Source: Sipunculus nudus (Eukaryota > Annelida > Sipuncula > Golfingiida > Sipunculidae). From it: a stretch of 64,000 nucleotides of DNA. The stretch lies in contig CM049311.1 in assembly GCA_026874595.1 (NCBI GenBank), positions 47,743,676 to 47,807,675 on the forward strand. Direction: 5' to 3'. Under the pieces are notes generated by a model, which had not been told where the DNA came from, ran no database searches, and was given only the letters and a program-made list of their open reading frames with translations. The position numbers were made by a program, and so were the translations under genes. Positions 24,966 to 36,018 of the stretch are shown here, in pieces (position 1 is the stretch's first letter; each line of letters starts with the position of its first letter).

Positions 24966-25049
24966 TCGTCTATGAAGGGGTTAGATCCCTGCCAATCAAT
25001 GTGCGCACAGCACTATTTCAAGTCAAACGCAAGCTATAACGCCCGCAAT

Positions 25050-25796
25050 TAAAAATGACAATAATAAAGCCAAATAGCAATTATAAAGTATGCTAATACA
25101 ACAATCCATTCAAAATATAACCAATAAACGGCATTTTTTTCCCGTGAAAGATACCTTTTTTTTATATTGATAAACCTGCGGACTTATTTGCGGTGTAATA
25201 TCTGTGACGCGGTATTGTATATATTAACAGAAACTTATGCACGTGTTTCCGTTGATAGTTTGCGTGTTGCAACTGCTGCCAGTATTGTTGAAGACGTAAA
25301 TGCACGGTGATAGTGCACACTTGTGTGTGTGTGCAAGTGCCACTTGTTGTGGTCTTTTCAACATTATGCAAAAGGATTACCTGCATGTATTTGGGGCAAT
25401 AACGTTTATCGCATGCGAAATAAGACACGAGTCCCAAGTGATCGAGAGTCACATGTTGTTTACATTTACTGATCACCCAAGTGTGGCGCTGACTGGGTCA
25501 AATGTCATGTCAAACTTGCTTTAGTCCGTTCTTACTGGCAGGGTCATAGCATTGGCCCAATAGACCTTGACCCTGTACAGAGTTTGCGATTAAACATAGG
25601 ATTTGCCGAATAAGTGAAGGCAGACGCTTGTTGGGGGAACATACGGTCCAATGAACCTGGGGATATGGGCCATTGAATGAATAAAAACACTGGTTGTGGA
25701 GTAATGTTTGAAAGCCAAGGTCATATTCTCATCAATATTTAATTAAGAATGGCTCTAGAATTGTGAATTTCAATAGCACTAAGCATCGTCAAGTAA

Positions 25797-25831
<35 letters not shown>

Positions 25832-26744
25832 TGAATATATATCCTAACAAAACTAAATGTTCTTTGATCCATGTTCCAGTTTAGTTGAAATCCGCTAAGG
25901 ACATTTTGTGTATTACTGCTTACGTTTTAACCAAAAATAAACAGACACGAGACACGGTAAAAAAAAATTCCGATCTCCTTGGCGGATACAATGATTATCA
26001 AATGTTCGCTTTCAAACCATACCATCAGGGTACCTTCTTTGCATCCCTGACAACAAAATGGCTGGCACTATCAGGAAAGGAGCTTTTGCGCGTATTATAT
26101 GTGTAAAAATTGTAAATGAATATAAAAATGTATTTTACATGAATTTCAATCCTGGTGATTATGACGTATCCAATTGTTTCTTTCAAAAGAATGCTGTGGA
26201 TGAAGAAATTGATATAAACAGATTCACAGATAAACCATAAGACCATACAAAAAAAAAAAAAGCCTGGCATAATTTAAGGAAATATTTTTTTTAATATTGT
26301 GACGGGTATATCATTATTTATAGGTTTACCTTTATTAGGTCTGGAATGATGATAAATAATTCATCATACATTTAGTAGGAATGGGCTATTCCACCTGAGC
26401 GCTGACGTGATCGAATGAACTTTGACTTCACACAAATGACTATAGCATCAACCCGGACAGTTTCGGAATGTAACTAACAACGGCAGTGATGACGGCCTGC
26501 AGTCCCCACCTGTACCGGCGTCAGCTGTGAATAAAGTTCAGCGACACACACGCTGACACTCCTCGTGTATAGACTCTCTTTAAAATAGAAATGTTGGACT
26601 TTCTTCTTAACCTCAGGTACATGAAATTTTCTGTGCATTATTTTTAACGTGACGTAACTGACGTTGATAGAATGCTGTAAGAAATAAGATAAGAATTTAA
26701 CTCTTACTATCTATAGAAAACTTTATTTAAGGAAATTGTGTTGT

Positions 26745-26782
<38 letters not shown>

Positions 26783-27140
26783 GTGTGTTTGTGTATGTGT
26801 ACACAATATATGTATATAATAGTCTTGACCGACTGATAACAATTAAAAAATCAGGTTATCATACCAATAATAATGTTCATTCACTATTTTTGCTATCTTT
26901 AGCATCCTTTCTTAATATATGAAATTTCTCGTCCCGCTAGTTTTGGAAATATTTTATGTATGATAAAAAGTATCATTATTTCAAAAATTGCATTTCTCAC
27001 TGACAGAAAAACTTCCAGTGATAACACATGTGAAGGTAACGCTGCCGTGATGGTACAGACGAATAAACAGCATATGGGCCTTGATTCAGGGTGGGTGGGG
27101 AGGCCGGGACATGCCCCCGCCTTTTTTTCATGGGACGAAG
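25050..27140. other. No recognised gene; microsatellites
   Basis: (ATGT)n lies at about 25802-25833 and (TA)n at 26747-26781. A more GC-balanced patch at 26390-26575 has no supported ORF. ORFs at 25162-25524 and 25885-26270 show no domain or splice support. Confidence 0.5.
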
Positions 27141-27144
27141 GACA

Positions 27145-27432
27145 AATAACTTCTACCCTTTTATTTGTTAGGTACGGAAGCGTATTGCTGCCACCTGGTA
27201 AAAGAAAAATAAATTATTTATCTCCTACGTACGAAATACTATCTCGTACGTACGACATACTATCTCGTACGTACGACATACTATCTCGTACGTACGACAT
27301 ACTATCTCGTACTTACGACATACTATCTCGTACTTACGACATACTATCTCGTACGTACGACATACTATCTCGCACGTACGACATATTATCTCGTACGTAC
27401 GACATAATAAATCTTACGGATTTGATTCATAG
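27145..27432 (+). mobile_element. Dispersed element with 21-bp CGTACGTACG minisatellite, copy B
   Basis: It has the same left flank as copy A, preceded by the shared CTTTTATTT, then nine 21-bp units (about 27222-27410) and the right flank TCTTACGGATTTGATTC. The array is longer than in copies A and C while the flanks are conserved. The ORF spanning it reads as ILSRTYD repeats and is not a gene. Confidence 0.85.
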
Positions 27433-27649
27433 ACCAGACAACATGCCAACAGATATATGTATAAGCAATATGTATATGTTAAATAATGTATGTTTTCACA
27501 TTAAGTATATATACAACATCTACACCTATTGCAAACCGCTGGACCACCGTTGAAACCAACACACACACTCACATATATATCTTTTTATTTATAGTATATA
27601 TTTAAATGCTATTCGATTCACATTTTTTGTGTGTGTCCAGGTTTCTGTT

Positions 27650-27800
27650 ATATTTCAAGCTAGCGACAGCTTGTCACCCCAAACGTCGATTTTAGATGAA
27701 CTGGAGACGATGGGGTGACAGTACAAGCTATTGGGTTCGCATCAATTCTAGTATGTGCAGATGTGCACGCCATTTCTGACACTACTTTTTCATTTTCATC
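27650..27800 (+). repeat. Dispersed repeat family R2, partial copy
   Basis: GAGACGATGGGGTGACAG, a CAAGCTATTGGGTT block and GCCATTTCTGACACTACT match, in the same order, segments at 43930-44240 and 53870-54215. Confidence 0.55.
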
Positions 27801-27994
27801 TACTTCTCGAACTGCCCTTTACCTGAGTTAAGACAAAAAGTAACGTTATTTTGTTGGGGAAAATAATAATTATTACATCCACGGTTTACTTACGTGTATT
27901 CGTGCAGCAGTTTTTAATACCGAGGCTGGTTTTACTCGAAAAACTCGTCTCCACGTCTGTCAGCGGGAGAATCAGAACTTCCGGTAGGGGATTT

Positions 27995-28275
27995 CCAAAC
28001 GGCTATGTGTAAAACTCGGAAGTCCGAAGTCGGAAGCAAGGATTTTTTTTTAAATAAAGCAATGTTCGAAGCATAATTAAAATGTTACTACATCAATAGA
28101 AAGTACCATTTCATTTTTATTGATAGAATAAGATCTTTTCTATCATTATGTAAAAAATCAAAGTTATCCATCCGAAGTTATAGACTATTTCTTGCTCGGT
28201 AATGCCCGGTTATGGTCCAAATAACATGTGTAAAACTCGGAAGCCAGTAATGGCTAATGCACTGGTCATCATGTC
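27995..28275 (+). repeat. Left arm of long-range inverted repeat (partner 31325-31640)
   Basis: Contains GTGTAAAACTCGGAAGTCC, then TTGATAGAATAAGATCTTTT and a second GTGTAAAACTCGGAAG. The reverse complement of 31325-31640 carries these in the same order, with many mismatches. The arms could be the ends of a 3.6-kb element (about 27.99-31.64 kb), but no transposase lies between them. Confidence 0.6.
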
Positions 28276-28279
28276 GTCA

Positions 28280-31108
28280 GCAAACGTGTCAAGCATTTTC
28301 AGTTTCTTCAATATCACATATTTTTCATAAACTCAGTTTGTTTTGTAACATTAATTATGCTGTTTTTTTATAATATATTATATTGATATTTTATTTCATT
28401 TTGTAAAACAAGATTATATAATTACTCATCAATATTTTCGCTGTTACCGTTTTTTTTGTTTGTGGAAACATGAAAAAAAAATAAAGATTTGATAATATTT
28501 TAAAAATTACCCTGATAATATCATAGAGACTTAAACAGATAATTTGACAGAACCACAAAACGTCCAGTAAATGTTTTAACGAGGGTGTTTCGAACAAAAC
28601 ATTTTATTTATCATGTATCAATTGAAAAACCTTTTCCTCCATTGACCAAAAAATTTAATCATGATTATGAATCCCTTAAACTCTTATCTATTATGTAATA
28701 CTCTTTATGCCAAATTATATTTTACATTTCATGGTCAGGTTGCACACTTTTATTTATATATATATGTATATATATATATATATATATATTTTTATATATA
28801 TATATATATATTAATCACATTGCAATGTGATATTTTCCCCTATATGTTCCTGCTGTAAATGGAACCTGTTTCAATTCATGTTTTGAAATTTTGCCAAAAT
28901 AGCATAATATACATGATGCTTTACAAAAATTTGTTTGCTACTGATTTCATCAGACGTATCCTGCAAAATTAAAAATCAACACAAACATTAACAATACCTT
29001 GACAGAAAAAAATACACAATACATGTGTAATTAGATATAATCCCGATTGTAACATTTTACAATCATATAAAAAACAATAGTTTCTGTTTTTGCAGAACGA
29101 TTCAATATATAATCGATATTTTTTATGCAGTTAGGTACAATATTCATCAAATTAATGTTCTGAAAATTTGCAAAACCACAGGAAACAAACATTTATACTT
29201 TATATATATATATATATATATATTGAAAATACGTCAACTAAAAAATAAATAAAACATCAAACAAAACATTTTGCATAGCCAAAAAAAGTTCAGTAAATGT
29301 TTAAAAATAAATTGTTACAGAGCAAATGTTAAAGATATAATAAATTCTGTTTAATTATAGAACCTGATACAAGCAACTATTTAAGTCCGAAAGCGCACGG
29401 TACTTCTGTGTCGAGAATTCCGATTATAGTCCGGTTAATTTTGTTTCTGAGCATAAAAATATAAGAATCAAATAAAAATAGTGAGTATACACGGAATATT
29501 CAGATGCATATATTTTTATATAAAGATAAAAAATTACTATACAGCAAAAGTAGAATGGGAATATTTAATATTTTTAATTGAAATATTTATCTTAGCGGTA
29601 AATATCTTACTTGATTTATCAATCCGGTTTGGTTCCATTATTGCATGGTGTCATCATTTTTATGTGGAATTTCAAGGAATGAATCATAAAGATGAGCAAC
29701 AGGTTCAATAAAAATGCCTATATCCCGTAGCATCTTTAAGACACCAGGTCACCTCTAGACAGACTTTTACTTGAAGCCCCAGATGTCTTACGTGTCGATA
29801 AAGATTCTATATGGTTATTTATTAAAGATTTTACATTCAAAATTGTAATTTCTTATCGAGATCCTTGTAATCTTATACAGTAATCCGAAGTTGAAGGGAG
29901 CACATTCTGTTTACATGCCCTTATCATGCACATATTATAACGTATGAGAGTGAAATCAGTTGCAAATATACTTTAAAATATTATTAAATATCTATTTATT
30001 TGAAGTTGAAATGTGATGTTGAAACATCAGGAGTGAATTTTAATATGTAAATATCAAGATTGAAAAAGTTTGAAAGAAACAGTTAAAACTTGAAAAAGAA
30101 TTGATTTTAGTTTAAAAAAAAATGATTTGCTTAAATATACAAATCGATAAGATTTTATAATCACACATGTATTAGTATGTTATATATTACCTGGACTGTT
30201 GTATCCCTTTTCTAAGATATATTTTAACTTTTTGTTTAAATATCGTAGAACTCTAACATATTGAAGGACATTTCGTTTTGTAAATGATACATGTATATTT
30301 TTTCCAGCGATGACCTACTGGGATATATTGAATTTTCATATTTGTTCAACGTTTGGAAAATATATTACTGTTTTTATTTTGAATGACATCGTAATTTATA
30401 ACTGTATTTTTAAAGCCGTATTAGGGTTTATTATACCATATTTATTATTCAGTGGTGCATCCATAGAGGGCGCAAGCATAACACCGAGGAATCCCCATCC
30501 CCCCCCCCCCATCGCAGTACCGTGTGAGTCATATGTACACGGTCTCCCCACAGATCTAAGCTCGGGGTTGGATCGACCGTGAAAAATATCACGGCTCCTC
30601 GGCTGATACTCAGACTCGCGCACTGTGCTCTGCTGTCCGAGTCTGCATGTGCGCTCTCAGATCACAAAAGTCGGTAAAATGCAAAGATTGTCATAAGACT
30701 TTAACATATCAATTATTTTACAACGAGTACTACATTTAAATACTAGTTGTGACATTTTGCAAGTTATAAATGTATAGACGCGAATTTCATCATTGACATT
30801 AACATGTTACTTTTGAACATGTGAACTTTTGAATATTTGGACTTTCCAATTTATACCGTAATGTTATAGAAATATAAATATTAAAGCCCAACAACCTGCA
30901 GTTTGAATACATTGTTCCAATACATGTAGGAGTATAGTTGCGGAACAGAAAATCTTCATAATCTTTCGTTTAAGGTGCCTCAAAATGTCCTCTTTACATT
31001 ACATATTTTAAAAATTAACCCCTTCCCATACCATCCCCATGTTAATACAAATAATTTTCACAAAACATAGCCCTAGATAGGGTGAAATATATTACGTGAA
31101 AATACCAT

Positions 31109-31169
<61 letters not shown>

Positions 31170-31324
31170 TTTACAAATAAAAAATTAAGAACTTATAGTT
31201 TTCCGATTATGTATCATGTTTTGTGTTATTCACGCATTAAAAGCAGAATCATGCATAAGCTATTTTAATATATGCATGCAACTATAATTATAATGAAACT
31301 GCATTTGGGCTGTGGCTCTTAACT
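28280..31324. other. AT-rich interior, no recognised gene
   Basis: (TA)n tracts lie at 28755-28811, 29203-29222 and 31112-31165, and a 12-nt C run at 30499-30510. A GC-richer patch at 30440-30660 is preceded by GTGGTGCATCCATAGAGGG, similar to the flanks of other poly-G repeats. No ORF with recognisable domains. Confidence 0.5.
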
Positions 31325-31640
31325 GACCACAAGTTAACCAGTGCGTCTCTGTGACTTCCGAGTTATACACATTGGATAACATCCCAGCACTTCTGACTGA
31401 CTTCCGAGATTGCTTCCGAGCACAAAATCGTCCATAACGTTCAGATTAAGGAATGGATAACTATTATTCTTCACAGAATGATAATAAAGATCTTATTCTA
31501 TCGGTGGAAAAAACAAAACGGTATTGAAGCGTTAGCATTTTGTATATGCTTTAAACTGCATTATTTATAAAACGATTCCTTGGTTTCCGGCGTCCGGCTT
31601 CCGACTTCCAAGTTTACATATACGACCGCGCCATGACACC
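31325..31640 (-). repeat. Right arm of long-range inverted repeat (partner 27995-28275)
   Basis: On the minus strand it shows ACTTGGAAGTCGGAAG, CGATAGAATAAGATCTTTAT and GTGTATAACTCGGAAGTC in the order of the left arm. Confidence 0.6.
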
Positions 31641-31904
31641 TTCACTTTTGAATGAGAAGTACCGCTTTACGTGAATCGGTGCCACAGTGATGAAAGAAGG
31701 TAATAAATGTAATTATTTTTGTGTAACAACATTTTTTCTACGATGTTAAGCACATATAATACGACTTTATAAGCCTGTGATGCCAAATAATACCAGACAG
31801 GAAATATTTTGATCCGACCCTTAGAATGGGCGTTCTGTTGTGACTGCCATCATGACTCCAGGCCCTATCAGTTTATTTCAGAAGGCCCGAGTGTCATGTT
31901 GTCA

Positions 31905-33140
31905 TGGCTAATTTCAAGCAAGCGAAATATACATCAAATCGTTGTCTGACAGTCATATACAGAACTCTCATTTTAAGAAAGGTGATTAAATAATATTAGC
32001 AGTAGGCCTATATGATATTATAATAGTGAGCCTGTCATAATGTTAATAAAAAACAAATCTTTCCTTTGCCAAACTGAAACTACTTTTTGGAGAAAGAAGG
32101 GTTCGGAAAAGAGGTACAGCTCCCAAAAAGCCTGATTTTAAGTAACTGACAATGGATATTTGTGGGGCAGGTTTCTAATATTCTAAACTGATCTTTCTAA
32201 GAACTAGATTTAAACATAACGCAACGTGTAGTTTATCTTTTAAACTATTTAATGCATATTCAGCCATTGATATGGTTGGTGGGTAGCTGAACAGACAACA
32301 ATCCATTTAATGGGGTACGTATAATTTTTATTTTGGATTAAATTATAAAAAAATATATTAAAAAAATTATCACTTATGGACGTGCGATTAATCTGTGAGA
32401 GAAGATTACGAAATTCTAAAATAAGTCTTAACCTCATATGTCAGGCTAAAGTGGTGGTAAAATCTCGTCCCAAATTTTTTCTGATTTGCGGATTGGTATA
32501 AGATCTTGTGTGTGATACATGTACGTGTAACTCGCACTTCTGTAAACGGCATGAAGTATGGGGTCAAGCACTTCGTTTCATAATAAATGAATCATGAACC
32601 TCTCCTAATGGGCATCTCTGTATTACAGAACCTCTGTAAGTGTCTGAAAAGTGTTTACATAAGAAGGCCGGGTGACCAGAGGAAAGATCTTGGTCGCGCA
32701 CATGCGACAATTATAACAAAGAGAAGAAACATGACAGAAGAAACACCTAGAGAAGCTTGAAAACCCTTGAATTGTTAATTTATGCTGTACCACCACCAGG
32801 TGGCGTGAGCGCTGTGTTTGTCTCGCTTCTAAACGATTGGTCTCGTTTCTAAATTTTATTTCCATTTCAAATTTGCCATATAAGCATAGGAATCCCCCGC
32901 AAGTAACAATAACTAATTGTGTCCCTTGCACATGTCGGGATATTTTATCTGGTAAAACAAGAACCTCTGATAGACATTACAGGTATTACTAATGACATTA
33001 ATAGTATCCACCGTCTGATCCATTCTAACACAGCGCTGGTATTATATTCCAAGGCTTTCAATCTTTTAACACACACACACACACACACATATTATATAAA
33101 TGTATATATATATATACACACACACATATATATCATATAA

Positions 33141-33201
<61 letters not shown>

Positions 33202-34170
33202 ATATATATATGGGAAAGGAGAGAGAGAGCGAGAGAGAGAGGCGATTGTATAATAGAGAGTTTAAATGAAAAAAAGGACCTATTTACATTTTACAAACCA
33301 GGTATTTTGAGTATACACGAAATACAATTTAGTCAACTCAAACTACTACGGTATCTTTCAATATTTCGTTCTTCGTTTGCTTTCTCCTGTATACAAGTGG
33401 AAAAACTTGCCCCGGGTGCGATCAATGAGGAAAAACAAACAGCGCTCACGCCACCTGGTGTTTTTCTGTCATGTTTCATCTCTTTTTTCATAATTGTCGC
33501 GTGTGCTAGACTAAGATCTTGCTTCTGGTCACGCGGTCTTATTATAGTAAACAGACAAAGGTGCACTGTGTTTACTCACACACAGAACCATAATAACGTA
33601 TACAAAACCGGTAAACAGGAGATATTAAGCCCGTGTATCGGCATGGATTTGCTGAACAACTTTCGTATTCAGCCAAAATGAGTAAATAACGTGAGCAAAA
33701 ACACATATTATTACATAAGAATATGAACCTTGAGTGTCAATATAGAGGTGTGTGTAATACAGGGATGCCCGTATGGAGAGGTTCCTGATTCATATATTAT
33801 AAAACGAAGTGCTTGATTCGTGCCGTTTACAGTAGGGCGAGTGACACTGTGCGTTACGTCATAAATCTAGTTCTTATACAGATCAATTTTGGAATATAAG
33901 AAACCTACCCCACATATATTCATTCTCAATTACTTACAATCAGGCTATTTGTTAGTTGTACCTCTTGTCCGAACCTTTCCTTTCCTCGAAAAGGTAGTTT
34001 CAATTTGGCAAAGGCCATATTTGTTTCTTATTAATATTATGACAGGCTCATCATTATAACATTTTACACTGCTAACAGAATTTAAATACCTATTTAAAAA
34101 TGAAAGTTATGTATATGACTGGCAGACAACGGTTTGATCAATTTCATTTCCTTGAAATATTTCCGAAACC
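31905..34170. repeat. Large imperfect inverted repeat (2.27 kb) with microsatellite centre
   Basis: Blocks 31910-32232 and 32515-32850 match, in reverse complement, 33862-34165 and 33440-33855. Examples are GAGCCTGTCATAATGTTAATA with its partner near 34035, TCAAGCACTTCGTTT with its partner near 33806, GGGTGACCAGAGG near 32670 against 33520, and CCAGGTGGCGTGAGCGCTGT near 32797 against 33443. The left arm has a private insert of about 280 bp (32233-32512), and the right arm one of about 150 bp (33560-33720). The centre (about 32860-33430) holds CA, TA and GA microsatellites. No gene is supported. The 193-codon ORF at 33100 is a microsatellite read into the right arm. Confidence 0.8.
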
Positions 34171-34376
34171 TAGACACAAAGAAATAATGATAAATCGAAT
34201 GGCATTTAAATTTATGGTATAAATAAATAAATAAACATATGTATTTTTTTTTCTTTTCAACGATGTTCCGACTGTTTGCAATGTGAAGATGTTGTGTAGT
34301 TAGGGTACGAACACGCATTATTTAACATATACATATTGCTTATACATATATCAGTTGGCCTGTTGTGTATTCTGTG

Positions 34377-34485
34377 AATCAGATGCGTAAAATTAATTAT
34401 GTCGTACGTACGAGATACTATGTCGTACGTACGAGATACTATTTATTTTTCTTTTACCAGGTGGCAGCAATACGCTTCCGTAGTT
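34377..34485 (-). mobile_element. Dispersed element with 21-bp CGTACGTACG minisatellite, copy C
   Basis: It is inverted relative to copies A and B. On the minus strand the left flank ACGGAAGCGTATTGCTGCC is followed by two 21-bp units and the right flank TTTTACGCATCTGATTC. It is the shortest array of the three. Confidence 0.85.
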
Positions 34486-35770
34486 AGGGAAATTAAATGC
34501 AGGTTTTTTATATAGTGATTTCAAGATAATTTCGTCGTTCAAATAATTTATAGTTTCTTAATATTTTCCTTAATACTTTTCAGTTGTCCAATACACGAAT
34601 CGACACTTGTATTTAATAAGTAAATCTACTTGATAGAATGAGCAATTATACGATACAGTATGGGTCATTGCCTCATGAAAGAGTCATTAATGTTTTCCTT
34701 CATTATAGCAAGTCGCTGAATATTTATAAATTGGAGTGATTCAAGTCTAATTTAAAATATGATGAATAAGTATTGAAAACAGAGCAAAGACTATTTTTGT
34801 ATAATCATAATAAATGCTCCATAATATAATCTTTCGCCTTCATAATCATAAGGGGGGGGGGGGGTCACAACACTGACAATTTCAAGGAGGAAACTTCTGT
34901 CTGGGACATTTGAGGTTACGGCACCGCTTGTGTCAATTACTTCATTGAATAGTCCTTCATGTCATTTTGTCCCCCTCATATTTTCTAAGTTAACATCGAT
35001 CGTGAAAAAAGTGTGAAATATATATTAAAAAACATTCCTGCCTGAGACAGGAAATTAATGGCTTCCTTCCCTAGCATTGCGAAGGAAATAATATTTATTA
35101 ACTGTTAATATGGTTAATTTCGGAATGTAGACGATGTATAATTAAAAATAACAACAGTTTTGCCTGAATTTACCCCAGGAGTCATTACTGATTTCGGTAC
35201 TGCATAAATCTATTTAGTTAAAAATACATTTTCTCGTCACATGGTAACTCCTAAAACATACTGCAGTCTTCAGAATTTCCTTTAAAACCAACGCATCAGA
35301 GGGGAGGTCCGTCTGATGAATTATTCATACCGTTCCTCGCCAATATCTAGACAACACAGCCAGAATCCGGCTACTTGCCGCTTCAAAATATGTTTTCTTT
35401 TTTTTGGCTCTGACAGTTTGGCGAGCCTTGTGACTATAAAAACAATTTTATTCACTATGTTATGAAGAAACGTCAATTTGTATATTTGTAACCTTAAGTT
35501 CCTGATCGAAATCCATGTCCTGCACGAACGTACACTGAGTAGGCTCTTGACGAAACATGATGAGGTGTCAACCATCAATTATAAGCCCCTTCCCTGGACC
35601 CAGCTGACAGTGCGTCTAATCACAGTCACTTCACCTCACACGGGCTTAGCGTATAGTTGAACTCCTTTTTCCATCAAGTCCTTCAACACATATGGTCTCG
35701 TACATGTCACAGCAACAAATGCTCACTTCCGGAACTATCCACAGGACAGAACCGCCCTCAAGGGGCATCC
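34486..35770. other. Upstream of gene 1; no recognised coding
   Basis: A 13-nt G run lies at 34852-34864. CpG frequency rises from about 35300 towards the gene 1 promoter. ORFs at 35321-35660 overlap each other on both strands and have no recognised domain. Confidence 0.4.
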
Positions 35771-35777
35771 TGAAGAA

Positions 35778-35782
35778 CCAAT
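35778..35782 (+). promoter_or_regulatory. CCAAT box of gene 1
   Basis: GAACCAATCAG context, about 140 bp upstream of the TATA element. Confidence 0.4.
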
Positions 35783-35915
35783 CAGATATAGCTCCCCGGT
35801 AGAGCATCTCTCACCCCGATGTGGTCCCTTCAAACAGGCTAAACTTGGTAATTAGACAGGAAACTAGACGTCAAACAAGGTTATCACGACCCGCGCCCAC
35901 CAGTCTCTCCAGCGG

Positions 35916-35924
35916 TATTTAAAA
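35916..35924 (+). promoter_or_regulatory. TATA box of gene 1
   Basis: TATTTAAAA lies 95 bp upstream of the start codon and predicts transcription start near 35946-35950, giving a 5' leader of about 70 nt. Confidence 0.6.
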
Positions 35925-36018
35925 GCCAACCATCCCGGGAAAACTTCCACTCCGCCACACGACGCTCCCTGGATCTACAAGAACCGCAACAAGTCGTAAA
36001 AGAAGCTGAAGCGTTACC

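Noticed and set aside
33100-33681. 193-codon + ORF starting in Tyr/Ile codons
   Set aside because: The N-terminal part is (TA)n/(GA)n microsatellite and the rest lies in the right arm of the large inverted repeat. No domain is seen.
35790-35840. tRNA-like segment upstream of gene 1 (TAGCTCCCCGGTAGAGC)
   Set aside because: Resembles an A box, but no B box follows at the right distance.
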